The notes below the pieces were generated by a model. The model saw nothing but the letters and a program-made list of their open reading frames with translations, did not search any database and had not been told where the DNA came from. Below, piece after piece: positions 34,708 through 43,328 of a stretch of DNA of 64,000 nt; position 1 is the stretch's first letter, and the number at the start of each line of letters is the position of its first letter. The DNA comes from Mucilaginibacter ginsenosidivorans (GTDB lineage: Bacteria > Bacteroidota > Bacteroidia > Sphingobacteriales > Sphingobacteriaceae): positions 186,001 to 250,000 of the forward strand of contig NZ_CP042436.1 of NCBI RefSeq assembly GCF_007971025.1, in the 5' to 3' direction. Position numbers and translations under genes: made by a program.

Positions 34708-35997
34708 TCAGGAATTCATGATCTCTTCGATATGCCCGGCTTCCAAAGGAATATCCGCCATCAGGTCGATATTACCTTCTGTCGTTATCAATATATCGTT
34801 TTCAAGCCTTATGCCAAGCCCCTCTTGCGGGATATAGATACCAGGTTCGCAGGTAAGTATATTGCCTGTTTCGAAACGCTTATACCTGCTGGCAAAATCA
34901 TGCACATCCAACCCCAGGTGATGCGAAGTACCGTGCATAAAGTATTTTTTATACAACGGCATTTTAGGGTCCTGCTTTTCTACATCATGCTTGTTCAGCA
35001 ATTTCAGGCCGATTAATTCGCTGGTCATCATTTTCCCAACTTCTTCGTGGTATTCGGACATAAGTGTACCTGATTTTATCAATTGAACAGCGCCTTTCAT
35101 TACACGAAGCACCGCATCGTACACATCGCGCTGCCGTTTGGTAAACCTGCCGTTAACCGGGATCGACCGGGTCATATCTGCATTGTAGTTTGCATATTCA
35201 GCTCCAAAATCCAGGAGCAAAATATCCCCGTCGTTACAAACCTGGTTATTATCGATATAATGCAACACGTTAGCGTTAGCACCCGATGCGATGATCGGGT
35301 TATAGGCGTTACCTGTGGCCCGCTGCTTCAGGAACTCATGGGTCAATTCGGCTTCTATTTCATATTCCGCCACACCGGGTTTCACAAATTTAAGCACCCT
35401 GATAAAAGCGTCCCTCGTGATCTCGCAGGCCATCTTCGTCAACCCGATCTCAATATCAGATTTAACCACCCGCAGATCCCGTAAAATAACTGCCGACCTC
35501 TCATAACGATGCAATGGATATCTTTGCCGCAATTGCTCAAACATCCTGATATCCCTATATGGAACTGTATGTCCATACCGGTCGTTCTCATTTGTATTGA
35601 TGTAGATATTTTCGGCATAGTTAATAATACTGTGCAGTATAGTATCGAATTCGTTCAGCCAATAGACGTTTTCAATACCGGATGCCTTGCGTGCCTCATC
35701 CTTCGTGTATTTATGTCCCTCCCATACTGCAATATGCTCGTCAGTCTGTCTTAAAAACAGGACTTCTTTATATAACGGATTAGGACAATCGGGGTATAAA
35801 ACTAAAATACTTTGCTCCTGGTCAATGCCGCTTAAATAAAAAAAATCGGCATTTTGCTTAAAAGGGAAGTTCTGATCGCCATTTTTTGGAAACTCGTCAT
35901 TAGCGTGAAAAATGGCTATTGAGTTTGGCTTTGTGCGTTTAACGAAATTTTTTCTATTAAGGATAAATAATACATTACTAATAGGTAGGTATTTCAT
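34708..35997 (-). CDS. pepP: Xaa-Pro aminopeptidase (aminopeptidase P)
   Basis: Cytosolic metalloaminopeptidase of the M24B family that removes N-terminal residues before proline. The 429-residue chain has an AMP_N domain followed by the pita-bread fold. The five metal ligands are visible in order: LLDFGAEY and YNADMTRS (two Asp), HGTSHHLGLDVHD (His), TCEPGIY (Glu) and RLENDILIT (Glu). ATG at 35997. Divergent from the OmpA-family gene with 149 bases between. Confidence 0.95.
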   Translation of the reverse strand: MKYLPISNVLFILNRKNFVKRTKPNSIAIFHANDEFPKNGDQNFPFKQNADFFYLSGIDQEQSILVLYPDCPNPLYKEVLFLRQTDEHIAVWEGHKYTKDEARKASGIENVYWLNEFDTILHSIINYAENIYINTNENDRYGHTVPYRDIRMFEQLRQRYPLHRYERSAVILRDLRVVKSDIEIGLTKMACEITRDAFIRVLKFVKPGVAEYEIEAELTHEFLKQRATGNAYNPIIASGANANVLHYIDNNQVCNDGDILLLDFGAEYANYNADMTRSIPVNGRFTKRQRDVYDAVLRVMKGAVQLIKSGTLMSEYHEEVGKMMTSELIGLKLLNKHDVEKQDPKMPLYKKYFMHGTSHHLGLDVHDFASRYKRFETGNILTCEPGIYIPQEGLGIRLENDILITTEGNIDLMADIPLEAGHIEEIMNS

Positions 35998-36101
35998 GAA
36001 TATTAAGTTTATTTATTTTTCCAAAACAATTTTTTTATTTATTTGTATTAACTTATGTAAAATTTGGAACAATGTTTGGTAATGAATTCAAACTTAATTA
36101 C

Positions 36102-36109
36102 TAATTTTG
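36102..36109 (+). promoter_or_regulatory. -7 box for the OmpA-family gene
   Basis: TAATTTTG matches TAnnTTTG; a TTTG at 36075-36078 could act as the -33 element, though the spacing of 23 is slightly long. The start codon is 37 bases downstream. Confidence 0.45.
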
Positions 36110-36146
36110 GAAAAAAAATCACAATTAATTGTTTAATCTTAAAACT

Positions 36147-37502
36147 ATGAACTATTCTACATTAAAAAAAACAGTTGCCCTTTCACTAGTCTCGCTTCTG
36201 GCTGTTGGAATGGTCAATGCTCAAACGGACACCACTAAAGCAGCGACCATGGCCATGGCAGATACCGCAACTACTGCCAAAGTATTTGGCGGCAGGGCTC
36301 AATACAACACCTGGAGTGTTGGTTTAAACGTCGGGCTTACGTCCCAGACACTTGCTACGGGCGGATCTAATGATTACTCTGATAAAAAGATCTCTCTTGG
36401 TTATGGCCTTTCAGTTCGTAATCAGTTAGCTCACTCATTTGCTTTGCAATTCGATTTCCGCGGTGGCAAAGTACAGGGAAGTGACGCCAGCACAAATTTA
36501 CCTGCTACTTATTCAACAAAGTTTTGGCAGGGAACCATCAGTGGTGTTGTTAACGTTGCAACCATTGATTACATCCGCCGCAAAAATGCTGTTAACTTCT
36601 TCGTTACCGCCGGTGCAGGTTTAGCATGGTACAACCCAACTGGTGTTACCAGGACAGGTGCTCCATTTGACTTTAAAGCAGCTACTGGTAGCAATGTAAA
36701 GGAATTTGTTGTTCCAATTGGCGCAGGTGTTAAATTCAGGTTATCTGACGCTCTTGCTCTGAACCTGGGTTACACTGAAAACTTTATTGACGGCGATAAC
36801 TTTGACGGTTACAAAAACGGTGGCGCTGCCAGCAAAGATCATTATTCTTATGGCTATGCAGGCCTGGAATACACCTTTGGTCCGAAATCAAAACCGAATT
36901 TGGATTGGGTGAACCCTGTAGCTATGATGTATGACGAATTGTACGACGCCGCTCTTCGCCAGGAAGTTGAAGCTTTGAAAGGCCGTGTAGGCAATGTTGA
37001 AAATGCGATTAACGACCTGAAGAAAGATTCTGACGGTGACGGTGTTGCTGACCAGTTCGACAAGTGTCCGAACACTCCTGCAGGTACTGTAGTTGACGGC
37101 TCTGGTTGCCCTATCAATTTCCCTAAGATCGATACTTCACTGTTCGTAAGGAAACCAGTTATGGGTGATGCAAAAGCTTATTCAAACATCCAGTTCGAAT
37201 TCGACAGCTCTGTATTGAGAACTTCGTCTTACCCTGCGTTGGATCTGACTTCTGCTGATCTGCGTGCAAATGCTGACAAGAAGATCGAATTAGATGGCTT
37301 CGCTTCATCTGAAGGTACCGCTGCTCACAACATGCGTTTGTCTAAAGACCGTGCTAACTCAGTAAAAACTTACTTGGTTAACTCTGGTGTTGATGCAAAA
37401 CGTGTTAAAGTGAAAGCATTCGGCGAAACTCATCCGATAGCAGATAACTCAACTGAAGAAGGACGTGTATTAAACCGCCGCGTTGAGTTCAAACAAAAAT
37501 AA
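36147..37502 (+). CDS. OmpA-family outer membrane protein with thrombospondin-type 3 repeat
   Basis: Major outer-membrane protein type, 451 residues from the ATG at 36147; the longer frame starts with an unlikely TTG at 36129. Signal peptide ends near VNAQ (about 25). An N-terminal beta-barrel (about 50-255) is followed by a short coiled segment and an acidic calcium-binding DSDGDGVADQFDKCPNTPAG repeat. The C-terminal OmpA peptidoglycan-binding domain (about 345-450) has the signature FASSEGTAAHNMRLSKDRA and ends NRRVEFKQK. Codon use looks strongly biased, as expected of an abundant protein. It is monocistronic, with a strong terminator. Confidence 0.95.
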   Translation: MNYSTLKKTVALSLVSLLAVGMVNAQTDTTKAATMAMADTATTAKVFGGRAQYNTWSVGLNVGLTSQTLATGGSNDYSDKKISLGYGLSVRNQLAHSFALQFDFRGGKVQGSDASTNLPATYSTKFWQGTISGVVNVATIDYIRRKNAVNFFVTAGAGLAWYNPTGVTRTGAPFDFKAATGSNVKEFVVPIGAGVKFRLSDALALNLGYTENFIDGDNFDGYKNGGAASKDHYSYGYAGLEYTFGPKSKPNLDWVNPVAMMYDELYDAALRQEVEALKGRVGNVENAINDLKKDSDGDGVADQFDKCPNTPAGTVVDGSGCPINFPKIDTSLFVRKPVMGDAKAYSNIQFEFDSSVLRTSSYPALDLTSADLRANADKKIELDGFASSEGTAAHNMRLSKDRANSVKTYLVNSGVDAKRVKVKAFGETHPIADNSTEEGRVLNRRVEFKQK

Positions 37503-37525
37503 TATTTGAAACATTCACATATTCA

Positions 37526-37560
37526 GAAGGCTTGCCCGCAACGGCAAGCCTTCTTTTTTT
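37526..37560 (+). terminator. Strong intrinsic terminator of the OmpA-family gene
   Basis: A perfect 11-base-pair hairpin (GAAGGCTTGCC at 37526-37536 with GGCAAGCCTTC at 37543-37553), a 6-base loop and seven T residues, beginning 23 bases after the stop codon. Confidence 0.95.
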
Positions 37561-37562
37561 AT

Positions 37563-37570
37563 TAAATTTG
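37563..37570 (+). promoter_or_regulatory. -7 box abutting a small membrane-protein gene
   Basis: TAAATTTG matches TAnnTTTG and ends three bases before the ATG at 37574, immediately behind the preceding terminator. The -33 position falls inside the terminator hairpin and has no TTG. Confidence 0.35.
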
Positions 37571-37573
37571 TCC

Positions 37574-37720
37574 ATGTACTTTTTCAGGAAGAAAGATCCT
37601 AACAGGCCAACCAGCTTTAATCTGAAGGTGATGCATATCATCAATGCTACCGCAATAATCATGTTTGTCGCGGGCATCATCTACAAACTGCTGCAATGGT
37701 TCGTTTTTAAAAAGCCATGA
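37574..37720 (+). CDS. Small single-pass membrane protein
   Basis: 48-residue protein from the ATG at 37574; the longer frame would start inside the terminator. A short basic head (MYFFRKKDPNRPTSFNLK) precedes one membrane helix (about 22-40, INATAIIMFVAGIIYKLL) and a basic C-terminal end. The arrangement resembles small conserved membrane proteins found next to OmpA or RidA genes in Bacteroidota, but I cannot name a family with certainty. The ridA gene begins 18 bases after it, so they are probably co-transcribed. Confidence 0.6.
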   Translation: MYFFRKKDPNRPTSFNLKVMHIINATAIIMFVAGIIYKLLQWFVFKKP

Positions 37721-37738
37721 TCTCAAACAACTACTAAA

Positions 37739-38119
37739 ATGAAATCAGTAATCAACACGGCAAACGCGCCTGCGCCTATCGGTCCTTACAGCCAGGCCAT
37801 AGCCACGGGAGGCTTACTATTTGTATCGGGGCAGATACCCATGAACCCTGTAACCGGCGAGATCATCTCCTCAGATATTAAGGCTGAAACTAAACAGGTT
37901 ATGGAAAATATAGCGGCCATACTTTCTAAGGCAGACGTTAGTTTTGCTGATGTAGTAAAGACCACCATTTTCCTTACGGATATGCAAAGCTTCGCCCATG
38001 TAAATGAGGTTTATGGGACATATTTCACCGATAAGTTTCCGGCGCGCGAAACTGTGCAGGTAGCTGCGCTCCCAAAAAACGTGAATGTCGAAATATCCGT
38101 AATCGCTGTAAAATCCTGA
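37739..38119 (+). CDS. ridA: RidA-family reactive intermediate deaminase
   Basis: Cytosolic 126-residue RidA (YjgF/UK114) protein that hydrolyses reactive enamine/imine intermediates such as 2-aminoacrylate to ketoacids. Characteristic parts are IGPYSQAI near the N-terminus, FVSGQIPM, the FAHVNEVYGTYF segment and the conserved Arg of PARETVQVAALPKN near residue 104. ATG at 37739. recG starts nine bases after its stop. Confidence 0.95.
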   Translation: MKSVINTANAPAPIGPYSQAIATGGLLFVSGQIPMNPVTGEIISSDIKAETKQVMENIAAILSKADVSFADVVKTTIFLTDMQSFAHVNEVYGTYFTDKFPARETVQVAALPKNVNVEISVIAVKS

Positions 38120-38128
38120 CACCGTCCG

Positions 38129-40234
38129 TTGAACCCACAGGTATTTCAAACTCCGATAGAATTTCTGAAGGGCGTAGGCCTATCCCGGGCCGATGTATTG
38201 AAAAAGGAGTTGGGAATAACTACTTTCGAGGATCTGTTAAGGTATTTTCCCTATAAACATATAGACCGCACGCGCTTTTACAAAATCCGCGACATACAAC
38301 CGGAGTTGCCTTATGTACAGGTTTTAGCCCGGGTAACACATTTTGAGATCGCTGGCGATAAACGCACCAAACGTTTGGTTGCCCAGGCGAAAGACGAAAC
38401 GGGTATAATGGAATTGGTTTGGTTCCAGGGCATAAAATGGATAGAGAAATACCTGGCCATTGGTAAGGTATATGTGTTGTTCGGTAAGCCGGGTATGTTC
38501 AATGGCAAGCCTCAAATGGCCCATCCCGAAATGGAACTTTACTCGCCTGCTGTTTTGAAACAAAAAGGCAATTTAACCCTGCAACCGGCCTATAGTTCGA
38601 CAGAAAAGCTAAAACAGTTTTCGCTCGACAGCAAAGGCATACAAAAACTAACAGCAATACTGCTGGATCAATATGGTAACGAAATAAAGGAAAACCTGCC
38701 GTTGTACCTGCTCAATCAGTTCAAACTGATGGGCCGTGCCGAAGCTTATCGCAACATGCATTTTCCTGATGATGCCGCGATGCTGAACGAGGCACAACAC
38801 CGGCTTAAGTTTGAGGAACTTTTTATTATTCAACTCAAGCTGCTTAAAAACAAACTACTGCGCATTCAAAAATTCAAAGGGCATGTGTTTGAAAGTGTGG
38901 GTCATTATTTCAATACATTTTATAACGAACGGTTGCCTTTTCAGCTCACCAATTCCCAAAAAAAGGTATTAAAAGAAATAAGACAAGATACCCAGCGCGG
39001 CGTACAAATGAACCGCTTGCTCCAAGGTGATGTGGGTAGCGGCAAAACCGTGGTGGCGCTAATGAGTATGCTTATTGCAATAGATAATGGCTTCCAGGCC
39101 TGCATTATGGCACCTACCGAAATATTGGCCAACCAGCATTATCAAACTATTAAAAGTCTCGTTGGGGAAGGTTTTATAGAGGTTGCACTCCTGACAGGCT
39201 CTACAAAGAAGAAGGACAGGAATATCCTTCACGAAAAACTTGAAGATGGCCGGCTAAAAATACTGATCGGCACACATGCGCTGATCGAAGATAAAGTGCA
39301 ATTTCAGAACCTCGGTTTTGTAGTGATAGATGAACAACACCGTTTTGGTGTGGAACAACGCGCCAGGCTGTGGCGAAAAAACAATATTCCGCCACATATA
39401 CTGGTGATGACGGCAACGCCTATCCCACGCACGTTAGCTATGACCCTTTACGGCGACCTGGACATATCTGTCATTGATGAGTTGCCTGCCGGAAGAAAAC
39501 CGATACAGACAGTTCACTATTATGAGAACCAACGCCTTAGGATGTTCGGTTTTATGAAACAGGAAATAGCCAAGGGAAGGCAGATATATGTCGTTTACCC
39601 GCTGATACAGGAAAGTGAGAAACTGGATCTGAAAAACCTTGAAGATGGCATCGAGATCATACGGCGCGAGTTTCCGATGCCGGATTACCAGATCAGTATT
39701 GTCCACGGAAAGATGCCTGCAAAGGACAAGGATTATGAAATGCAACGCTTTGTAAAGCATGAAACACAGATAATGGTGGCTACCACAGTAATAGAAGTTG
39801 GCGTTAATATCCCCAATGCCTCGGTGATGATCATCGAAAATGCCGAGCGGTTTGGCCTGTCGCAACTGCACCAATTACGGGGCAGGGTTGGCCGCGGCGC
39901 GGAACAATCCTATTGCATCCTGATGAGCTCGCACAAATTAAGCTATGACGGCAAGATCAGGCTTGAAACCATGGTGCGGACGAATAACGGTTTTGAAATT
40001 TCGGAGATCGACCTTCAGCTGCGTGGCCCCGGTAACATCGAAGGCACCCAGCAAAGCGGTATTACCGATCTGAAGGTGGCCGACCTGGTGGCAGATCAGC
40101 AACTATTGATACAAGCACGAAAATGTGTGGAGGATATATTTGCCCGCGACCCCCAGCTTACACTCCCCGAGCACCAGGTATTGCACCTGGCCTTTCTCAA
40201 AAATGCAGGGTTAAGCTGGGATAAGATATCTTAA
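38129..40234 (+). CDS. recG: ATP-dependent DNA helicase RecG
   Basis: Branch-migrating helicase that remodels stalled replication forks and Holliday junctions. The 701-residue protein has the N-terminal wedge/OB domain (about 55-150), Walker A GDVGSGKT (300-307), a DEQH box (401-404), the TATPIPRTLAMT motif III and the QLRGRVGRG motif VI. The start must be the TTG at 38129, as no ATG precedes the conserved wedge domain; it lies nine bases after the ridA stop. Confidence 0.96.
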   Translation: MNPQVFQTPIEFLKGVGLSRADVLKKELGITTFEDLLRYFPYKHIDRTRFYKIRDIQPELPYVQVLARVTHFEIAGDKRTKRLVAQAKDETGIMELVWFQGIKWIEKYLAIGKVYVLFGKPGMFNGKPQMAHPEMELYSPAVLKQKGNLTLQPAYSSTEKLKQFSLDSKGIQKLTAILLDQYGNEIKENLPLYLLNQFKLMGRAEAYRNMHFPDDAAMLNEAQHRLKFEELFIIQLKLLKNKLLRIQKFKGHVFESVGHYFNTFYNERLPFQLTNSQKKVLKEIRQDTQRGVQMNRLLQGDVGSGKTVVALMSMLIAIDNGFQACIMAPTEILANQHYQTIKSLVGEGFIEVALLTGSTKKKDRNILHEKLEDGRLKILIGTHALIEDKVQFQNLGFVVIDEQHRFGVEQRARLWRKNNIPPHILVMTATPIPRTLAMTLYGDLDISVIDELPAGRKPIQTVHYYENQRLRMFGFMKQEIAKGRQIYVVYPLIQESEKLDLKNLEDGIEIIRREFPMPDYQISIVHGKMPAKDKDYEMQRFVKHETQIMVATTVIEVGVNIPNASVMIIENAERFGLSQLHQLRGRVGRGAEQSYCILMSSHKLSYDGKIRLETMVRTNNGFEISEIDLQLRGPGNIEGTQQSGITDLKVADLVADQQLLIQARKCVEDIFARDPQLTLPEHQVLHLAFLKNAGLSWDKIS

Positions 40235-40310
40235 GGTAAAACTTCGTTTTGCCACAGCGTTGTTTCAAATCCGCTAAAGCAATAATCTTCATCAAAATAT
40301 TACATTTGCT

Positions 40311-40318
40311 TAAACGCT
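40311..40318 (+). promoter_or_regulatory. -7 box for the second M28 peptidase
   Basis: TACATTTG, followed by C, matches the full TAnnTTTGC pattern and lies 17 bases before the ATG at 40336. The -33 position has no TTG. Confidence 0.45.
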
Positions 40319-40335
40319 ATTATTCTTCTCAAAAC

Positions 40336-41712
40336 ATGAAACTGAAATTTACCCTTTTCGCATTTCTTATTTGTTCAACCACCTTAGTACAGGCGCAGGA
40401 TTCATTGATGCTGCGCAAGATATATGACGAAGGCCTGGTTAATGGCAAAGCTTATAGTAACCTGCACTATTTATGTAAAAACATCGGCCAGCGCATAAGC
40501 GGCTCGGCAAATGCACAAAAAGCTGTGGAATGGAGTAAAAAGCTGATGGAAAGTTATGGCTTCGATCATGTTTTTCTGCAGGAGGTAATGGTACCGCATT
40601 GGGTTCGCGGGCCAAAGGAACAAGGTATAATAATCGATGGTAAAAACCGCATCCCGGTGCATATTGCTGCACTTGGCATGTCGGTTGCAACGCCAAAAAA
40701 TGGTATTACTGCCGAAGTTATTGAGCTGCATAGCCTGAAACAATTGGATAGTCTTGGTGAAAGTAAACTTAAAGGAAAGATCGTTTTCTTCAATCGTCCG
40801 TTCGACCAGCGATTTATCGAGACATTCAGGGCCTATGGTACAGCCGGCGACCAACGCAATTTGGGGCCCGCTGCTGCAGCAAAATTTGGCGTTGCAGGGG
40901 TAATAGTGCGGTCGTTAAGCAGCACGACAGACGACTATCCGCATACAGGCGCAACCCGCGTGGCAGCTGACGGCAAAAATGCACCCGCTGCAGCTATATC
41001 TACCAAAGCGGCTGATCAGCTGAGCAGCTTGTTAAAGAAAAATCCGTCGTTAAAATTTTATTTCAAACAAAGCTGCCAAACTCGCCCCGACACATTGTCC
41101 TATAATGTTGTGGGCGAAATTACAGGCACCGTGAACCCGGCTAAGTTCATTACTGTAGGTGGCCACCTCGACTCTTGGGACCTGGCTGAAGGGGCGCACG
41201 ACGACGGCACGGGAGTAATGGGATCACTGGAAGCATTGCGTATACTGAAGGCACTTGGTTATCGCCCAAAAAATACTTTACGCGTTGTATTTTTTATGAA
41301 TGAAGAAAATGGCGACAGGGGAGGTATCAAATACGCTGAGCTTGCAGCACAAAATAAGGAAGAACACATAGCCGCGATTGAAAGTGATGCCGGCGGCTTT
41401 ACGCCACGGGGGTTTGGGTTTACGGGCCTGTCGTCCGATCAGCTTAAAAACCTGGAGCAGTGGAAAAAACTTTTTTTCCCTTATGGTTCCGAAAGGCTAA
41501 CAGCTGGGGGCGGCGGAAGCGATATTGAGCCGTTGAAAGAAAAGGTTGCCGGAGTAGTGTTAATCGGGTTATCGCCCGACTCTCAACGATACTTTGATAT
41601 TCACCATACACCAAACGATGTGTTTGAAAATGTAAACAAACGTGAGCTTGAATTAGGCGCCGCATCTATGGCATCGTTGATCTACCTGATAGACCAGCAT
41701 GGCTTCAATTGA
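40336..41712 (+). CDS. Exported M28-family peptidase with PA-type insert
   Basis: Zinc aminopeptidase of the M28 family related to glutamate carboxypeptidase/plasma carboxypeptidase Q, 458 residues from the ATG at 40336. The longer frame from 40249 lacks a signal; this ATG starts one (MKLKFTLFAFLICSTTLVQAQ). A PA-like domain occupies the middle (about 90-235), followed by metal-binding VGGHLDSWDLAEGAHDDGTG, catalytic NEENGDRGG, ESDAGGF and the late DIHHTPND. About 45% shorter flanks than the other M28 enzyme at 21 kb and no FN3-like tail, so the two are different subfamilies. Confidence 0.93.
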   Translation: MKLKFTLFAFLICSTTLVQAQDSLMLRKIYDEGLVNGKAYSNLHYLCKNIGQRISGSANAQKAVEWSKKLMESYGFDHVFLQEVMVPHWVRGPKEQGIIIDGKNRIPVHIAALGMSVATPKNGITAEVIELHSLKQLDSLGESKLKGKIVFFNRPFDQRFIETFRAYGTAGDQRNLGPAAAAKFGVAGVIVRSLSSTTDDYPHTGATRVAADGKNAPAAAISTKAADQLSSLLKKNPSLKFYFKQSCQTRPDTLSYNVVGEITGTVNPAKFITVGGHLDSWDLAEGAHDDGTGVMGSLEALRILKALGYRPKNTLRVVFFMNEENGDRGGIKYAELAAQNKEEHIAAIESDAGGFTPRGFGFTGLSSDQLKNLEQWKKLFFPYGSERLTAGGGGSDIEPLKEKVAGVVLIGLSPDSQRYFDIHHTPNDVFENVNKRELELGAASMASLIYLIDQHGFN

Positions 41713-41721
41713 TTTGACATT

Positions 41722-41749
41722 GCGGAGACGCAAAATATTGCGTCTCCGC
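41722..41749. repeat. Perfect GCGGAGACGCAA hairpin
   Basis: GCGGAGACGCAA (41722-41733) and TTGCGTCTCCGC (41738-41749) form a perfect 12-base-pair stem with a 4-base AATA loop, nine bases after the peptidase stop. It may act as a terminator, though only a short T stretch follows. Same family as the hairpin at 22219-22240. Confidence 0.65.
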
Positions 41750-41806
41750 TGATTTTATATTGGTGCATAATTGTAAATTGCGCGCCATCAACACTTACAC
41801 CCGGCA

Positions 41807-43102
41807 GTGACCGACGAAGGAAACAGTCAGCCCCCCAAAAAGGATTCATTTGAAGCTTTGCGATACAAGGACTTTCGCTCCTATCTGGGCATGCGGTTCT
41901 TTTTCACTTTTGCTTACCAGATGCAGACAACAGTACTGGGTTTTTATATTTATGAACTAACGCATAGTAAAATAGCCATAGCGATCATTGGTTTAAGTGA
42001 GGCCATACCGGCAGTCGGACTGGCGCTTTACGGAGGCTATATCGCCGACAAGTACGAAAAACGCAAAATGCTTTTGCTGGTGTTTTCCGGTGTACTCTTT
42101 TCATCGCTTGTAATGTTCCTGGTAACACTTAAAGGTTTGAGCGGATATATACACACCGGCTGGACAGTGCCTATACTTTATGCGATGATATTCTGCAATG
42201 GTGTAGCAAGGGCATTTTACGGCCCGGCTACCTTTACGGTTTATGCTCATAGTATTCCCCGCGAGGTATATCCAAATGGGGCAACCTGGAGTTCTCAAGG
42301 ATGGCAGATAGCCTCTATTCTGGGACCTTTCACGGGCGGGTTTATCTATGCTTTTGCCGGTGGAATCACCGGAAACTTCATAGTGATATTGGCATTCCTG
42401 CTGATAACCTTCGTGCTTGTTTACCGGCTCCGAAAATATCCTCCAGTATTTATTCCAAAAGAAAGTGTTTATAAAAGTCTTAAAGAAGGCATTCATTTTG
42501 TTTTTAACAGCAAAATGATGATAGGCGCCATGAGCCTTGACCTGTTTTCTGTCTTTTTCGGTGGAGCTGTGGCGCTTCTTCCCGTATTTGCTTTGGACAT
42601 ACTACATGTCGGGTCTGAAGGGCTCGGCCTTATGCGGATGGCATCATCATTAGGCGCAGCATTGACAATGGCGGTAATGGCCCGCTTTTCGCCCCTGGGC
42701 AAGCCCTGGCGCAACCTGCTTATAGCTGTCACAGGGTTTGGCCTGTGTATCATCGGGTTCGGCTTATCCAGGAGCTTTATACTGACGCTGATATTTCTAT
42801 TCGGCCAGGGGGCCTTTGATAGTGTCAGTGTTATTATCAGGGGCACATTAGTTCAACTGCTAACGCCCGATCACATGCGTGGACGCGTTTCTGCCGTAAA
42901 TTCCATGTTCATTGGTTCATCAAACGAGATCGGCGACTTTGAATCGGGTATTGCGGCAAAGTTATTGGGCACAGTTCCGGCTGTGCTGTTCGGCGGTACG
43001 ATGACACTGCTGATCGTTACCGTTACCTGGTTAAAAACCAAAAGCCTGCTGCCACTCGGGATCAGCGATATTCATACGGTTGAAGTTAAGGAACAGGAGT
43101 AA
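41807..43102 (+). CDS. MFS transporter (enterobactin-exporter-like)
   Basis: Inner-membrane secondary transporter of 431 residues with 12 predicted helices and the major facilitator signature between helices 2 and 3 (GGYIADKYEKRKM). The layout (FRSYLGMRFFFTFAYQMQTTVLGFYIYELT) resembles the EntS/MdtG-type drug and siderophore exporters. The start is GTG at 41807; the next Met would remove the first helix. Convergent with, and one base from, the PLDc_N-like gene. Substrate unknown. Confidence 0.88.
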   Translation: MTDEGNSQPPKKDSFEALRYKDFRSYLGMRFFFTFAYQMQTTVLGFYIYELTHSKIAIAIIGLSEAIPAVGLALYGGYIADKYEKRKMLLLVFSGVLFSSLVMFLVTLKGLSGYIHTGWTVPILYAMIFCNGVARAFYGPATFTVYAHSIPREVYPNGATWSSQGWQIASILGPFTGGFIYAFAGGITGNFIVILAFLLITFVLVYRLRKYPPVFIPKESVYKSLKEGIHFVFNSKMMIGAMSLDLFSVFFGGAVALLPVFALDILHVGSEGLGLMRMASSLGAALTMAVMARFSPLGKPWRNLLIAVTGFGLCIIGFGLSRSFILTLIFLFGQGAFDSVSVIIRGTLVQLLTPDHMRGRVSAVNSMFIGSSNEIGDFESGIAAKLLGTVPAVLFGGTMTLLIVTVTWLKTKSLLPLGISDIHTVEVKEQE

Positions 43103-43312
43103 CTATAACGTTTTCACACTTCTCCAGAACAGATAGGTCAGCGACCCAACTATCGGGACCACTATAATGATTAGCATCCATAATACTTTGGAGCCACCGT
43201 TAATGGCATGGGTGCGCAGTATGTTGATAAGGGAATAAAGACTTAATGCAAGCCAAAGGATTAAGCATATCAATCCGAGTGTGCCGCCGAATGCGGATGT
43301 TATCAGGTACAT
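43103..43312 (-). CDS. PLDc_N-domain small membrane protein
   Basis: 69-residue protein with two membrane helices (about 10-28 and 43-62). It matches the isolated N-terminal domain of cardiolipin synthase-type phospholipase D proteins: GGSKVLWMLIIIVVPIVGSLTYLFWR is the recognisable core with the conserved P-x-x-G and Y-x-x-W/R ending. It lacks the HKD catalytic part, as do many stand-alone family members. Directly precedes the convergent MFS gene and follows the ABC exporter gene by 16 bases on the same strand. Confidence 0.82.
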   Translation of the reverse strand: MYLITSAFGGTLGLICLILWLALSLYSLINILRTHAINGGSKVLWMLIIIVVPIVGSLTYLFWRSVKTL

Positions 43313-43328
43313 GGGGTAGTCCTTTTAA